Below are positions 1 through 10,432 of a DNA stretch of 64,000 nucleotides, one piece after another. Source of the stretch: Closterium sp. NIES-65 (lineage: Eukaryota; Streptophyta; Zygnematophyceae; Desmidiales; Closteriaceae); contig CANXME010002307.1 in NCBI GenBank assembly GCA_948144175.1, forward strand, positions 2,315,001 to 2,379,000, in the 5' to 3' direction. Within the stretch, counting starts at the first letter, position 1, and every line of letters begins with the position of its first letter. Below the pieces are notes generated by a model. It was not told the origin of the DNA, ran no database searches, and saw only the letters and a program-made list of their open reading frames with translations. The position numbers and the translations under genes are program-made.

Positions 1-3000
1 GGAGCGGAATTTCCTTTGTTACTTCCTGCCGTGTAGCGGTATGGCGTGGCGATAACGGTAGGTGTGAGCGAGAAGCGCTTGGAGATAGTGTCGGCGTATT
101 TCTCGGCGCTTAAGTAGATAGCATTTTCTTCTTCGCGGATGTTGAGCGCGAGGTACTAGGTGACGGTAGAAGAAACCGTGAGCGTGAGGTCCTTCTGCAG
201 CTCCCCTTCGAACCAGGTGGTGATGTCGTCGGTGGAGCCGATGTAAAGTAGGTCGTCGATGTAGACGATCAGTAGGATGTAATCGGCGTCTTTAGTGAAT
301 CGATACATTCCTTGGTCGTGCGGCAGTTGGCGGAATCCGATGCGAGTGAGTCGGGTGTGTAGGTGCTATTGCCACAGCCGCGGGGCTTGTTTAATTCCGT
401 AGAGCGATTTCAGTAGCTGGCAGACCTGATTGGGGTTTCCGTGGGTACCGTGTGGGAGTTCGACGAAGATTTCGGCGTCGACGGGTGCGTAGAGAAATGC
501 GTTGGCGACATCGATTTGTCGCAGTTTCTTCTTCTTCATGGCGGCAACGGCGAGAAGAATTCGAAGAGAGGTATGTCGACTAACTGGGGCGAATGTCTCG
601 GTGAAGTCTCGTCCTTGCTCTTGGTCGGATTCGGCCCAGCGTGCTTTGAACTTCTCGATTGTGCCGTCAGCTTTCGTTTTGATGCGGAAGACCCATTTCC
701 CGGTGAGAATGGTCTTGTTCCTTGCCACGCTTGCGGGAACGACCTTCCAAGTGTTGCGTTCCTCCAGTGCCTTTAACTCTCTGTCCATGGCTTCGCGCCA
801 TTTCTCCCTGTGTTCCCCCCCAAGAGCCTGCTGAACCGTCGCAGGCTCCTTAGGAAGTGCGTTGTCGTGGATTGCGGTGACGAGGCCGAGGATTTGCAGT
901 CCAGTCTGTGAGTATCGGGGGAGTGTTGGATCCTCGGGATAAGCTGCTTCGTCTCCCGCTCCTGGATCGGGTATGAAATTTGGCCCTATCCTTTCTGCTT
1001 CGTTTGTGTTGACTGTCGCAGGTGTTACGTAACCGTTGTCGGCGAAGTGATAGAAGACTTCGGCGTTGGCACTGTCGCAAGGATTGTCTTCGTCCATGGG
1101 CACGTCGACGGAGCAGTACGGGAGAGGTCCGGCTTCTTCCGATGCGTTGTCGACGTTCTGTTCATCCCAGTCTGCTTCGTCCGCTGCTGAGGCGAAGGCT
1201 CGGTCACCACGAAAACCACCTGTGGGGTCTTGATTCTTGTGCAAGTTGGCGAGGTACGTTTGAAGGGTGGGTCGCTCGTAGAAGATCACATCACGTGCTG
1301 CTACTGTTTCCTTTGAGTGGACATCGAAAATTTTCCACGCGTTGTAATTTTTCTCGATGCCGAGGTGTAGTCCCCACTGTGCCCGTTGTGAAAATCTTCC
1401 CGCTCGTGCTTCTGGGGGTCGGTACTGCACCATGCATCCGAAAACTCGTAACATTCTTGTGCTGCCCTGCTTTCCTGTCCACAGCAGATGCGGTGATGCG
1501 TTGTTCGGGAGTGACGATGACGACAGCAAGTTGTGCAGCATGACAGCATGGTCCATTGCTGCAGGCCACTGGTGGTTGGGTAGCCGCATGCCACGTAGCA
1601 GTTTGGGCATGCTGTTCTGCAGAGTCCTGTTCATTCTTTCTGCAACACCTTGTTGCTGATGGGCGTAGGGAAGGGAGAGAAGTTGCTTGATTCCCCTTTC
1701 CGTCAGGTACTGCTTGAAGCGCTGAGAGGTGTATTCTCCTCCTCCGTCTGACTGGAAGCTTTTCAGCTGTGTTCCTGACTCCCTCTCTGCTACCGGTAGC
1801 CAAGCGGCGAACGCTGCGAGTGCCATGTCGCGGCTGGGTAGGTTTCGATGCCAGACGTATCGAGTGGCGGCGTCGATGAAGGTTATTGTGTAATTGTAGG
1901 TGACTTGTCCTGGTTCTCGATTGAAGAGGATGTCGCTGTATACTTTCTCGAGTGGTGCGTATGCAGGTCCGCTCGGGTTGTGGTGAGAAGAAAACGGTCG
2001 ATGGGGTAAGTCGGCTTCAGGGCAGATGAGACAAGTTCCTCGTGCCCGTTGAAGTTCTCTGCCGTCGGGTAGCAGTAGCGAATCTTTGTCGAGGACTCCT
2101 GCTCGTATTGTGTTATTTAATACTGTGTTGCTTGGATGTCCTGTGCGTGCGTGCCAGATGTCTTCAGGAGCGCGATGTCCGGGTGAGCGTTGATACGCGT
2201 CGGAGTTGGAGTAGAAGCTGGCGACGACATTGGCGCTTCTGTGGACTTCTCGTTGAGTCGGGTTCAGTTGCTGTGCGGGTGTTGGTGGTGCTTCGTGGAC
2301 GATGACTGGTGTCGTTGGTCCTGCTGCTGCCGATGATGTTTCTGCTGCTGTCGATGTTGTCTCTGCTGCTGCCGATGTTGTCTCTACTGCTGCCGATGTT
2401 GTCTCTGCTACTGCCGTTTGTTGAATTGTTGCTAACGCTCGTGTTCGTTCTGCTTCAGGGATGGTGTGCGAGTACCAGAAACCTCCCGGGCTGAAGTCGG
2501 GATCGAGATCCGGGGGATGTGTCCAATCGGCGAAGTTGACGATGGCGTCGCTATCTGTAGTGCCAAGGTCGGGGACGAAATCGAGGACGAAGACGTTGTT
2601 CTTCAAAACTGCTCTTCCGATGTAGAGGCCGCCCTTCCCGTGGTACAGTTTAAACTCCTGGGTGGTGCTGTCGGCTTCCAAGTGGATGCCTTTCGCCATC
2701 AGCTGGCTGACACTCAGTAAGTTATAACCGAGTCCTTCTGCGATGAGTACCTTTGACATGTGCAGTATGACGTTTGTCTCTCTTGATTGAAGTTGAACTA
2801 CTCCTTGTCGTCGTGTGCGCAGGTTCTGGTTGTTGGCGACCGTGATGACTACTTCTCGCTGGAGTCGATGTTCGCGTTGAACAAAGCGTCCCGAGGAGCA
2901 CATATGTTGTCCGCAGCAACTGTCCAGAAACCAGGTGTCTTGCCCGAATGGTTCGCTTTGAGCGATAGCGGCGTACGTCGGATTCGGTTGGAGTGACTCG

Positions 3001-4391
3001 CGGCGAGGCGTCCTGTTGTCGAGCTCTTCTTCCGGTGAGTAGTGAGGTGGTGATTTGGTTGTGCACGAATCAGTTATCTTCACCATGCAATTGACGATGT
3101 TTCTTGCTCCTTGTGCAGATTGTCCTGTTGGAGTCGTTGAAGCTTGGATTGAGGTCGTCGGATTTGCTTGTGTTGAGCCAACTTGGGAGCTTGAAGGCCG
3201 GAGTTGTCGCTGTGGTGTTGTCTGACGAGACGGGCAGTGCGTGCGAGGGTGTCCCGAAGTCTTGCAGATGTGGCAAAACGGAGGTACCGTCTTCACTTGT
3301 TGATGTTGTCGATTGTTGTTGTTGTTGTATCGTCGCTGAGTGTGAAACGCAAACTCCGGTGCTAATGTTTTCTTGTTGTGTCTTTCTTCTTGCAGGTCCA
3401 TGTCCTGCTGCTCGGCATGGATTTTGGCGCAAAGTGCCGCTTCGGAAATCCTCCCGTGTGCTCGTAATATGGCGCGAGTGGAGCGCCAGTGGGGGCCGAG
3501 ACCGCAAATGACCACCGTGACAAAGGCGTCTTCTGAAATCGACCCTCCGCATCAAAGAAGCTTGTCGCGCAGTTCGCGGCAGCGGCTGATATAAGCCATG
3601 CCTTTCTCGCCTGGTTTCATTTCAATTGTTGTCAACTGCGCCATTAGCCTGCTTTGATTTACGCTGTCTGTTGCTTGATACAGGTTTTTCAGGTGGTTGT
3701 ACGCGAGCTCCGCGGAGTTGCCGTAGCCTCGGTAAGTCCTGATGTTCTGCTGCTGGGTCGGGGTGATGTTTCTTAGCAGTATCGTATACGCCATCATTGA
3801 TTGATAGGTGTACTGTTGCTTCTCATATTGTGTCCCGTTTGTTGGATATGGCAGGGACCCGTCGAAGAAGCCGAGAATCTGTGCTCCTTCCATCATCAGT
3901 TCGAACTCGAACGACCATGTGAAGAAGTCTTTTCCGTCGAAAGGCTTTGTCGTTTGCAGCTTGAGAACATGCGCGAATTGCGATTGAACTTGTAATGCGT
4001 CCAATGCCCTTTCTTGTCCCGGTGCAGATTGCGGTTGCGGCATGAAGCTGACGGAGCCTCGCTGGGGCTCGTACGGCGCAAAGGTAGGCTGCTGTTGTTG
4101 TTGTTGAATTCCGCGTGCGTAGGATGAGCCGTCGAGACTCATAGGAGTTACGTTGTTGTTGTTGCTGTTGTTTGACTGCGCAGGTACTCCTTGCTGGTGC
4201 TGCTCGTAGAAGGACATGAAGGAGAAGAATTTCTCCATCATGCTTGGATCGAAGCCTGCGGGCGTTTCCATAGACCCAGCTGCTGGTCTCGTGGTAGTCC
4301 CTTCTTCCGTCTGTAGACCAGAGACAGGAGGTGGAGTAGGGGTAGTGCCTGGAGAACCGTTGGAGGAGCTCCTCTCCTTCCTAGTAGACAT
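1..4391 (-). pseudogene. Copia-1 gag-pol polyprotein, decayed, 3' end outside window
   Basis: Ty1/copia gag-pol in one reading frame from ATG 4391 to the window edge. In order: Gln-rich gag, a CX2CX4HX4C zinc knuckle (CHICKTSGHPRTHC, ~3240-3290), aspartic protease, integrase with HHCC and DDE core (SDGGGEY, then GVAERMNR), and reverse transcriptase with YIDD near 255-270. Three in-frame stops break it: TGA 3552-3554 in gag, TAG 366-368 after the RT motif ending RLWQ, and TAG near 156-158. No frameshift is needed to join the pieces, so this is a near-complete element killed by point nonsense changes. The protease motif reads DSCC where DSG is expected, a likely inactivating change. RNase H and the 3' LTR lie outside the window. 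Family assignment is firm; loss of activity is inferred from the stops. Confidence 0.9.
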
Positions 4392-4440
4392 GTCTTCCTT
4401 GTATTAAGTATTAAGAGAAAAAGTATCTTTGAACTCTGTC

Positions 4441-4453
4441 TGCTCTCATACCA
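4441..4453 (-). promoter_or_regulatory. Copia-1 primer-binding site
   Basis: On the minus strand this reads TGGTATGAGAGCA, one base off the initiator-Met tRNA-complementary site (TGGTATCAGAGC) used by most plant Copia elements. It abuts the inner end of the 5' LTR at 4454, which fixes the LTR boundary. Confidence 0.8.
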
Positions 4454-4556
4454 TGTTGGGCTGAGATGCCCTAGGATCTTTGTAGAGTTAAAGTCTAAGT
4501 AGGATTGTAATAGCGGAAGCGTTTGAATGAAAGGTCCTTGAACCACCTTGCGCTAG
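4454..4556 (-). repeat. Copia-1 5' LTR, inner (U5-side) fragment
   Basis: On the minus strand this ends in CCCAACA directly before the primer-binding site. Its other part is at 10101-10432 and begins TGTTGGG, the exact inverted partner of CCCAACA. The two parts are separated by Gypsy-1 and its 5-bp target duplication gctag (4552-4556 and 10096-10100). Joined length is about 435 bp. Confidence 0.85.
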
Positions 4557-4887
4557 TGTTACGAGTGCAATTGAGTGAACGAGCGAGAATTGCACTATCG
4601 AAGCAAGAGTACAATGAGCGAAGGTATGAGCGAAGAATATATAGCGAAACTACAGTGGTAACGGTAATGGTAGCGCGACGAGCCTGGGACTGAGGTTGGG
4701 AACGTGTCGAAGCGTAGGCCCGGAGCGCGGGTTACCAGCCGAGCCGTGAGGTCGGGATGCGATGTGCGAAAATGGCGGGATGATGAATGATGCGATGGTC
4801 GCGAGTGGTAACGGTGCTGACTGAGGTGCTACAGTGATGTACGCGTTGAGCAGAGATGCGAAGTAAGGAAAAGGGAATTTCCTTACA
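4557..4887 (-). repeat. Gypsy-1 3' LTR
   Basis: Starts tgttacgag and ends ccttaca in plus coordinates (TGTAAGG...GTAACA in element sense), 331 bp. It is near-identical to 9765-10095. A polypurine tract adjoins at 4888. Confidence 0.95.
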
Positions 4888-4907
4888 CTACCCCCCCCCT
4901 CCTAAAA
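4888..4907 (-). promoter_or_regulatory. Gypsy-1 polypurine tract
   Basis: The minus strand reads an A/G-rich run with nine consecutive G residues ending in GTAG, immediately before the 3' LTR. This is the expected site for priming plus-strand DNA synthesis. Confidence 0.8.
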
Positions 4908-4915
4908 GGTCCTCC

Positions 4916-7900
4916 TTACGAAAGCGCGTGGACGTCTTTGAAGTTTCGGCTGCGTAGATAGTCGGTGACGACAGGGTGGTTTTCAATTCTGTCCAAGGGA
5001 ACCCAGTTGTCCTCGGTGGGTGTACGATCTTTCCAGCGAATCAGAAACTCAACTTTTCGGGCCCCTCGAGGGTCGCGAACTCTGTGGCTCAAGATTTTGT
5101 CGGGGGTGATGACTGGTTCGGTTGGTGGTCGTGACATGCTGGATGGTCGATGTCGTGGGAGTTGGCTGGTGGATGGTACGTAAGGGCGAAGCAGGCTGAC
5201 GTGGAACGAGGGGCTGACGTACCAGTCAGCAGGAAGGAGGAGGTGCGCGGTGACAGGTGTGATCATGTGACTGATTCGAAATGGCCCACAGTATCGAGGG
5301 CGGAGTTTGGGAGTGATGGGCAGGCGGAGGTTCTGAGTATCGAGTAAAACGAGGTCGTCGGGCTGATAAGTGACGGGTCTGCGGTGGCGATCGGCGTTGC
5401 GTTTAGCGATGATATTTGATTTTTTAATTGCTTCTGCTGCCCTGGTCCGTGCTGCTTGCAAAATCTCGGTGAACTGTTGTGCGCGTGGAACGGGATTGTC
5501 GGGGTTTGGTGTCATGGGTACTGTTGGGTTCTGTCCGTAATTCAAGTAGAATGGCGACTGTTGGGTCGTGGCAGATGGCGCGTTGTTGTATGCAAACTCG
5601 ATGAGAGGCAGCTGTTGCTCCCACGTGTTTGGATCGTCACACGTGGCTCGAATGAGTTGCTCCATAGTCTGGTTTGTCCGTTCTGTCTGTCCGTCGGTTT
5701 CGGGGTGATACGATGAACTGAATTGAAGTCTCGTGCCGAACTGCTGCCACAGGTTCCGCCAGAAATTACTGGTAAACTTCGTGTCCCTGTCGCTGATGAT
5801 TGACGCTGGTATCCCGTGCAGTCGAACGACGGTGGCGATGAATAGTCGGGCTGTTTCCTCGGCTGTGATTGATTTCCTGCATGCTGCGAAATGTGCCATT
5901 TTCGTTAGTCGATCGACGACGACCAGGATCGCGTCATTCCCACTCGCCCCGGCCGGTAACCCCGTGACGAAGTCCATCGTCACCTGCTGCCAAGCACGCT
6001 CTGGAGGTGGGATTGGTTGTAATTGTCCTGCCGGCCGCTTCCTGGTTGACTTCATGAGTTGGCAAGTGGGACACGATGCCACGTGTCGTTGCACGTCGGT
6101 CAACATTTCCGGCCAGTAATAGTACCGCTGCAGCTGCTGCCGTGTTTTTTCTACTCCGAAATGTCCCGAGGTAACTCCGTCGTGTGCCTCCTGTAACAGT
6201 AGTTCCCGTAGTAGCGTGTACCCTGGTACCCAGATGCGGTCGGATCCAGCTTTTACGTAATAGGCTCCCTTGGCTGCTGCGAATTGCTGTGAATTTCCTC
6301 CTGTGAAGAATGGGTCTGTTTGATATCCGTGGGTAAATAGTCCTGTCAGTAACGGGCTGGTCTGGGCGAGTAGTATCGCATGTATTTGGGCAGTGGGGCG
6401 GGTCAGTGCGTCGGCGATATTCGAGGCTCCTTTTTTATACGTGACCGTATAGTGGAAATTCGATTCGAGGAAGTCGAGCCACCGAATCTGTCGTGGGTTG
6501 AGGTGGGGCTGTGCGCGAAGGTACTGTAGGGATCGATGGTCTGTCCGTACTGTCACGTCTGCGCCGGTCAAGTAGCAACGCCACACTTTGAATGCATGCA
6601 CGATCGCGAGCATTTCGCGGTCGTGTATCGGGTAATTTCGCTCAGGTGGATGTAGCTTGCGTGATTCGTAGGCGATGGGTTGGAGGCCGTTGCCGAAGTC
6701 CTGTAACAGTACGGCTCCGATGGCGATGTCACTCGCGTCTGTAACAACTTCGAAGGGGCGGTGTGGGTCAGCGATGCGTAGGACGGGTTGTGAACAAAGA
6801 ACATTTTTCAGGGTAGAGAAGGCAGCATGCTCTTTCTCCCCCCACGTAAAAGGGACCCCCTTACGCAGTAAATCAGTGAGCGGGGCTGTTAAGCGTGCCA
6901 TGTTGGGGACGAACCGACGAACGTAATTAACAAACCCTAAAAAACTCTGTAGTTCCGTGATGTTCGTCGGGGGATGCCACGCTTTTACGGTATCCAGCTT
7001 CTTAGGGTCTATCTCAACCCCAGCCTCCGAAATGACGTGACCTAAAAACTCTAGCCTGTCCCGAAAAAACTCGCACTTGGAGCCCTTGGTGAGTAACCGA
7101 TGTGCCTCTAAAATTTTAAAAACTGCTTCGAGATCTACTAAGTGCTGCTGCTGGTCCCGACTGTAAACGAGGATGTCGTCGAGGTAAACTATGACGCATT
7201 TATCGAAAAGTGGCCTAAACGCCTCGTTCATGGTCATCTGAAATGTTGCAGGCGCGTTGGTCAGCCCGAAAGGCATCACCGTGTACTCGAATGACCCGTA
7301 CCTAGTCCTAAATGCTGTCTTGGCGCAGTCCGATGGTTCGACCCGAATTTGATAGTAACCTCCCCGTAAGTCTATTTTCGAAAATACTCGTGCGGTTCGC
7401 AGCTGGTCGATCAGTTCGTCGGCGCGGGGGATGGGGTATCGTGATTTTACTATTACCCTGTTAAGTGCTCGGTAGTCGATGCACATGCGAAACCCCCCGT
7501 CTTTTTTCGGTGTGAACAGTATCGGTGCGGCGAACGGTGACGAGCTCGGTCGGATAAACTGCTTCTCTAACAGGTAATCTAGCTGCTTCCTTAGCTCGTC
7601 GAGCTCGGGCTGTGTCAGTCGAAATTGGCGCTGTACAGTTGGCTGTGCCCCCGGTTCTAACTCGATCCTATGGTCATGCGCCCGCTGAGGTGGCAGCCCT
7701 TGCGGTAAGTCATCCGGAAAGATACCCGAGAACCGTTTCAGTAGTGCCTGTAGTTCGGGTGGTACGGCTGCCAACAGTTTCTGCAAATCACTTGGCCGGT
7801 CCTCTTTTTCCACTAATGCGATATCCACTACGTACACGTCAGCTCCAGCAGCGACAGCCCGTTTCATCGTGATGGCGTTGACCTGGACCGTCGAAGACTC

Positions 7901-8521
7901 GGGTGGCTGCCAGCGAGGTAGGACGACCCAGTTACCACTAGCTCGCACTGTGCAGCTACCCGTCGTCCAGTCAATTCGTGGGTTATACCGTCGCAGCCAA
8001 TCACGTCCTAATAAAATGTCGTGCCCATCCAGTGTCGTTGCGAGCATTTCCTGTGTAAACCCGAAGTTCCCTCCGCAGCGGACCTTTACTCTTTCAACCT
8101 TTTCCCGTATAGACAGTGGCGTGCCGTCGACTAAGCGTGCATCTATCTCAGGTAAGCATCGGTTGAGTGTTAACTGTAATTTCCGTGCGGTTGCGGTATT
8201 AACTAAGCTGTGACTTGCTCCTCCGTCAATAAAAATCTTCACTGCTGCTCCCTGTATTTTCCCGTAGATTAGTACCGGGCAATCCGTCGCTGTACCCTCC
8301 TTATTCATCCGAGCCCGATCGATGGCATGAATCGGTACTGTGACTCGGTGAGGGTCGGTGTGGTTGGGCGAGCAGGCAGTCTCGTCAGTAGTTGGCCCAA
8401 CTTCTACTGACTGCTGGCGTTTCCCTGCCTCTAAGACTCCCTCCCCTGCTCTGCTCCTCGGCGCCTCAGCTCCTCTGGGCATTCGCTCTTGCGATGGCCC
8501 GGCCTGTTGCAAGCAAAGCAA
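4916..8521 (-). CDS. Gypsy-1 pol polyprotein (protease-RT-RNase H-integrase-chromodomain)
   Basis: Open frame of 1201 codons overlapping the 3' end of gag by 91 nt in the -1 frame, so expression probably needs frameshifting. The true N-terminus is therefore uncertain, and I see no classic slippery heptamer. Domains in order: aspartic protease (DGGAS at residues 99-103); reverse transcriptase with YLDD at 446-449; RNase H (VTDASD, ~560); integrase zinc finger (HX..H..CPTC, ~720-770) and DDE core (MDFVTGLP, SDRDTKF, TDGQTERTNQ); C-terminal chromodomain (~1130-1190, FLIRWKDRTPTEDNW). It reverse-transcribes element RNA and integrates the DNA. Chromodomains of this class can steer integration to marked chromatin. 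Length and motifs are complete and there are no internal stops. Natural stop is TAA. Confidence 0.95.
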   Translation of the reverse strand: MLCLQQAGPSQERMPRGAEAPRSRAGEGVLEAGKRQQSVEVGPTTDETACSPNHTDPHRVTVPIHAIDRARMNKEGTATDCPVLIYGKIQGAAVKIFIDGGASHSLVNTATARKLQLTLNRCLPEIDARLVDGTPLSIREKVERVKVRCGGNFGFTQEMLATTLDGHDILLGRDWLRRYNPRIDWTTGSCTVRASGNWVVLPRWQPPESSTVQVNAITMKRAVAAGADVYVVDIALVEKEDRPSDLQKLLAAVPPELQALLKRFSGIFPDDLPQGLPPQRAHDHRIELEPGAQPTVQRQFRLTQPELDELRKQLDYLLEKQFIRPSSSPFAAPILFTPKKDGGFRMCIDYRALNRVIVKSRYPIPRADELIDQLRTARVFSKIDLRGGYYQIRVEPSDCAKTAFRTRYGSFEYTVMPFGLTNAPATFQMTMNEAFRPLFDKCVIVYLDDILVYSRDQQQHLVDLEAVFKILEAHRLLTKGSKCEFFRDRLEFLGHVISEAGVEIDPKKLDTVKAWHPPTNITELQSFLGFVNYVRRFVPNMARLTAPLTDLLRKGVPFTWGEKEHAAFSTLKNVLCSQPVLRIADPHRPFEVVTDASDIAIGAVLLQDFGNGLQPIAYESRKLHPPERNYPIHDREMLAIVHAFKVWRCYLTGADVTVRTDHRSLQYLRAQPHLNPRQIRWLDFLESNFHYTVTYKKGASNIADALTRPTAQIHAILLAQTSPLLTGLFTHGYQTDPFFTGGNSQQFAAAKGAYYVKAGSDRIWVPGYTLLRELLLQEAHDGVTSGHFGVEKTRQQLQRYYYWPEMLTDVQRHVASCPTCQLMKSTRKRPAGQLQPIPPPERAWQQVTMDFVTGLPAGASGNDAILVVVDRLTKMAHFAACRKSITAEETARLFIATVVRLHGIPASIISDRDTKFTSNFWRNLWQQFGTRLQFSSSYHPETDGQTERTNQTMEQLIRATCDDPNTWEQQLPLIEFAYNNAPSATTQQSPFYLNYGQNPTVPMTPNPDNPVPRAQQFTEILQAARTRAAEAIKKSNIIAKRNADRHRRPVTYQPDDLVLLDTQNLRLPITPKLRPRYCGPFRISHMITPVTAHLLLPADWYVSPSFHVSLLRPYVPSTSQLPRHRPSSMSRPPTEPVITPDKILSHRVRDPRGARKVEFLIRWKDRTPTEDNWVPLDRIENHPVVTDYLRSRNFKDVHALS

Positions 8522-9582
8522 CGCCCCTTAAACGGTGCGGCAGCTGCATTCGTTGCGACGGCGTGTACAGTGGCGTGCTCGGTCGGTCCCCGAGGACGAT
8601 GTCCGTAATAGGACCCCGGTCTCGGTCGGCGTAGAATGTCGATCTTCTCGGCGAGCGCGAGAATCTCGTTGAAGTTAGAGAGTCCGCGCAGCATTATCTG
8701 GTGCGAGATGTCCGGCTTCAGCCCTCCGACGTAACGGTATACCCGCTCCGCTTCGTGCATGTAGCCGACCTGCTCGCAAAGTGCGAGAAAACCGCTGGTA
8801 TAGTCTTGAACTGACCCGAGCTGGCGCCAAGTGCGCAGTTTCTGACGCGCCGAAATTGAAGCCGCGATCGGCTCAAAACGCGCCCGAAGTCCTGCGCACC
8901 ACGCATCCCACGTGCTGTATTCGGCGGTCTCGCAGAACGAACTCCAGGTGACAGCTGGACCCGAGGGCCCTTCCTCGTGCGACGGTGGCTTGTAGGCGCG
9001 TGGCGACGTCACGATGACTCGCCACCAGTCCATGGCGGGGCCTCTTAGCAGTGAAACCGCATACCGGATCTTTGCGGCGTCCGACTCGACGTAATTGGCA
9101 TCGAAGAAAACGTTCATCGTGAAGACCCACGATTGAACTGTCGGACCGCCGCGTTGACTTGGGTCGAAGCAGGGCGGGCGTTGCGGCTTGAGCGGCATTG
9201 GTGCCATGTTGGGTTGTTCGCCACTTGTCGCAGCAAATTCCACATGCCGACGGACTTCTCGAGGCTCCCGTGGGCTTGGTGCGATCCTGTTTCCTCCCAT
9301 GCCAGGCATCGGCTGGGCGGCGCCCTCACTGGCTGCGCCTGAGCGTTGTCCCGTGCTGTCGTGTTGTGTTGGTGTGCCGGACGAGATGATGATCGGCTCA
9401 TCCGAACGTGCAGATGCGTTTGTTGGTGCGTGGGATGTCGTTGGTACGTTCATCGTGGATTGTTGACGGGCGGAGTCACGTTCCGCCGTGAGGGTCGCGA
9501 TTTCAAGCGCCGAATCCTCCAGTTGACGCACGAGACGATCAAGTTGCTCCTGCGTCAATGTGGCGAGCGTGAAATCGGCCAT
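8431..9582 (-). CDS. Gypsy-1 gag (capsid/nucleocapsid)
   Basis: About 383 residues from ATG 9582 (MADFTLATL). The open frame extends upstream to 9648, but the codon there is GTG, so 9582 is preferred. It contains an N-terminal coiled-coil-like stretch rich in Leu/Glu, a retrotransposon-gag core (~residues 150-320) and one zinc knuckle CFACNRPGHRKSEC (CX2CX4HX4C) close to the C-terminus. It ends at TAG inside the pol overlap. It would assemble the particle and bind element RNA. No lesions are visible. Confidence 0.9.
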   Translation of the reverse strand: MADFTLATLTQEQLDRLVRQLEDSALEIATLTAERDSARQQSTMNVPTTSHAPTNASARSDEPIIISSGTPTQHDSTGQRSGAASEGAAQPMPGMGGNRIAPSPREPREVRRHVEFAATSGEQPNMAPMPLKPQRPPCFDPSQRGGPTVQSWVFTMNVFFDANYVESDAAKIRYAVSLLRGPAMDWWRVIVTSPRAYKPPSHEEGPSGPAVTWSSFCETAEYSTWDAWCAGLRARFEPIAASISARQKLRTWRQLGSVQDYTSGFLALCEQVGYMHEAERVYRYVGGLKPDISHQIMLRGLSNFNEILALAEKIDILRRPRPGSYYGHRPRGPTEHATVHAVATNAAAAPFKGRCFACNRPGHRKSECPEELRRRGAEQGRES

Positions 9583-9750
9583 GGCGGGGGTGTAGGGCAA
9601 GCTCAGCAAGAGCCTCGGTCGTGGCCGTGCGTGCTTGCGAGAGAGCACTACGAGCGGTGGTGATGTATCGCTGAGAGACGTCTACCCCCCCCAAAAATTG
9701 AGATAGTGGGGAAGTGAAGGTGTGGATGCGGTCCGAGATGGGATCGTAGG

Positions 9751-9762
9751 CTCTGAATACCA
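9751..9762 (-). promoter_or_regulatory. Gypsy-1 primer-binding site
   Basis: The minus strand reads TGGTATTCAGAG two bases inside the 5' LTR. This is Met-tRNA-like with one extra T compared with TGGTATCAGAG. Confidence 0.65.
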
Positions 9763-9764
9763 AG

Positions 9765-10095
9765 TGTTACGAGTGCAATTGAGTGAACGAGCGAGAATTG
9801 CACTATCGAAGCAAGAGTACAATGAGCTAAGGTATGAGCGAAGAATATATAGCGAAACTACAGTGGTAACGGTAATGGTCGCGCGACGAGCCTGGGACTG
9901 AGGTTGGGAACGTGTCGAAGCGTAGGCCCGGAGCGCGGGTTACCAGCCGAGCCGTGAGGTCGGGATGCGATGTGCGAAAATGGCAGGATGATGAATGATG
10001 CGATGGTCGCGAGTGGTAACGGTGCTGACTGAGGTGCTACAGTGATGTACGCGTTGAGCAGAGATGCGAAGTAAGGAAAAGGGAATTTCCTTACA
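9765..10095 (-). repeat. Gypsy-1 5' LTR with TATA box
   Basis: 331-bp LTR matching 4557-4887 with about three substitutions (for example gagctaagg for gagcgaagg). The minus strand carries TATATATT at 9851-9844, about 244 nt into the LTR, a likely core promoter. Confidence 0.93.
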
Positions 10096-10100
10096 GCTAG

Positions 10101-10432
10101 TATGTGAGGGCAAAGTAAGTTAATTAAAACAAGCAAATACAAGGCTTTATATAAGAGTACAAGGAATACGAATAGATATAATTAAACTGTTTTGTTGTTG
10201 CGATTCGATACAGTGCGACTCGGGTAACTGCTCAATGTCGAGTCAGTTGTGTGTCCTTGTTGTCGCGCTGTATTTGTCAAGTCAAAGGTCGCTGACTTTT
10301 GACCTTCGCGTAACCTCCAGGCGGTTACCCTAACCTCCGAGGGTTGACTGGCGATGCTTCGATTTGGACTGCTTCGCTTGTGTCCTGAGTTCCGACACGA
10401 CAGAGGCGCTTTAAGACTTATTGTTCCCAACA
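10101..10432 (-). repeat. Copia-1 5' LTR, outer (U3-side) fragment
   Basis: On the minus strand it begins TGTTGGGAACAATAAG at 10432 and runs to the Gypsy-1 target duplication. The inner remainder is 4454-4556. The base next to the outer end starts gtgtt, a candidate target duplication whose partner lies outside the window. Confidence 0.8.
10146..10153 (-). promoter_or_regulatory. Copia-1 LTR TATA box
   Basis: The minus strand reads TATATAAA about 280 nt into the LTR. Gypsy-1 entered about 50 nt downstream, so the promoter is now about 5.5 kb from the Copia-1 primer-binding site and gag. Confidence 0.6.

Larger units (their letters stand above)
4557..10095 (-). mobile_element. Gypsy-1, full-length chromovirus-type LTR retrotransposon
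   Basis: Complete 5.5-kb element: LTR, primer-binding site, gag, pol, polypurine tract, LTR, flanked by a perfect 5-bp target duplication gctag (4552-4556, 10096-10100). The two 331-bp LTRs differ at about three positions by eye, so insertion was recent. Gag and pol are both open. The C-terminal chromodomain places it with chromoviruses. It sits inside the 5' LTR of Copia-1, just downstream of that LTR's TATA box. Related copies occur at 50442-51262 and, older, at 51530-52500. Confidence 0.95.

Noticed and set aside
8431-8521. A canonical slippery heptamer in the Gypsy-1 gag-pol overlap
   Set aside because: No X XXY YYZ-type heptamer could be found by eye. The overlap and -1 frame are real, but the mechanism is left open.
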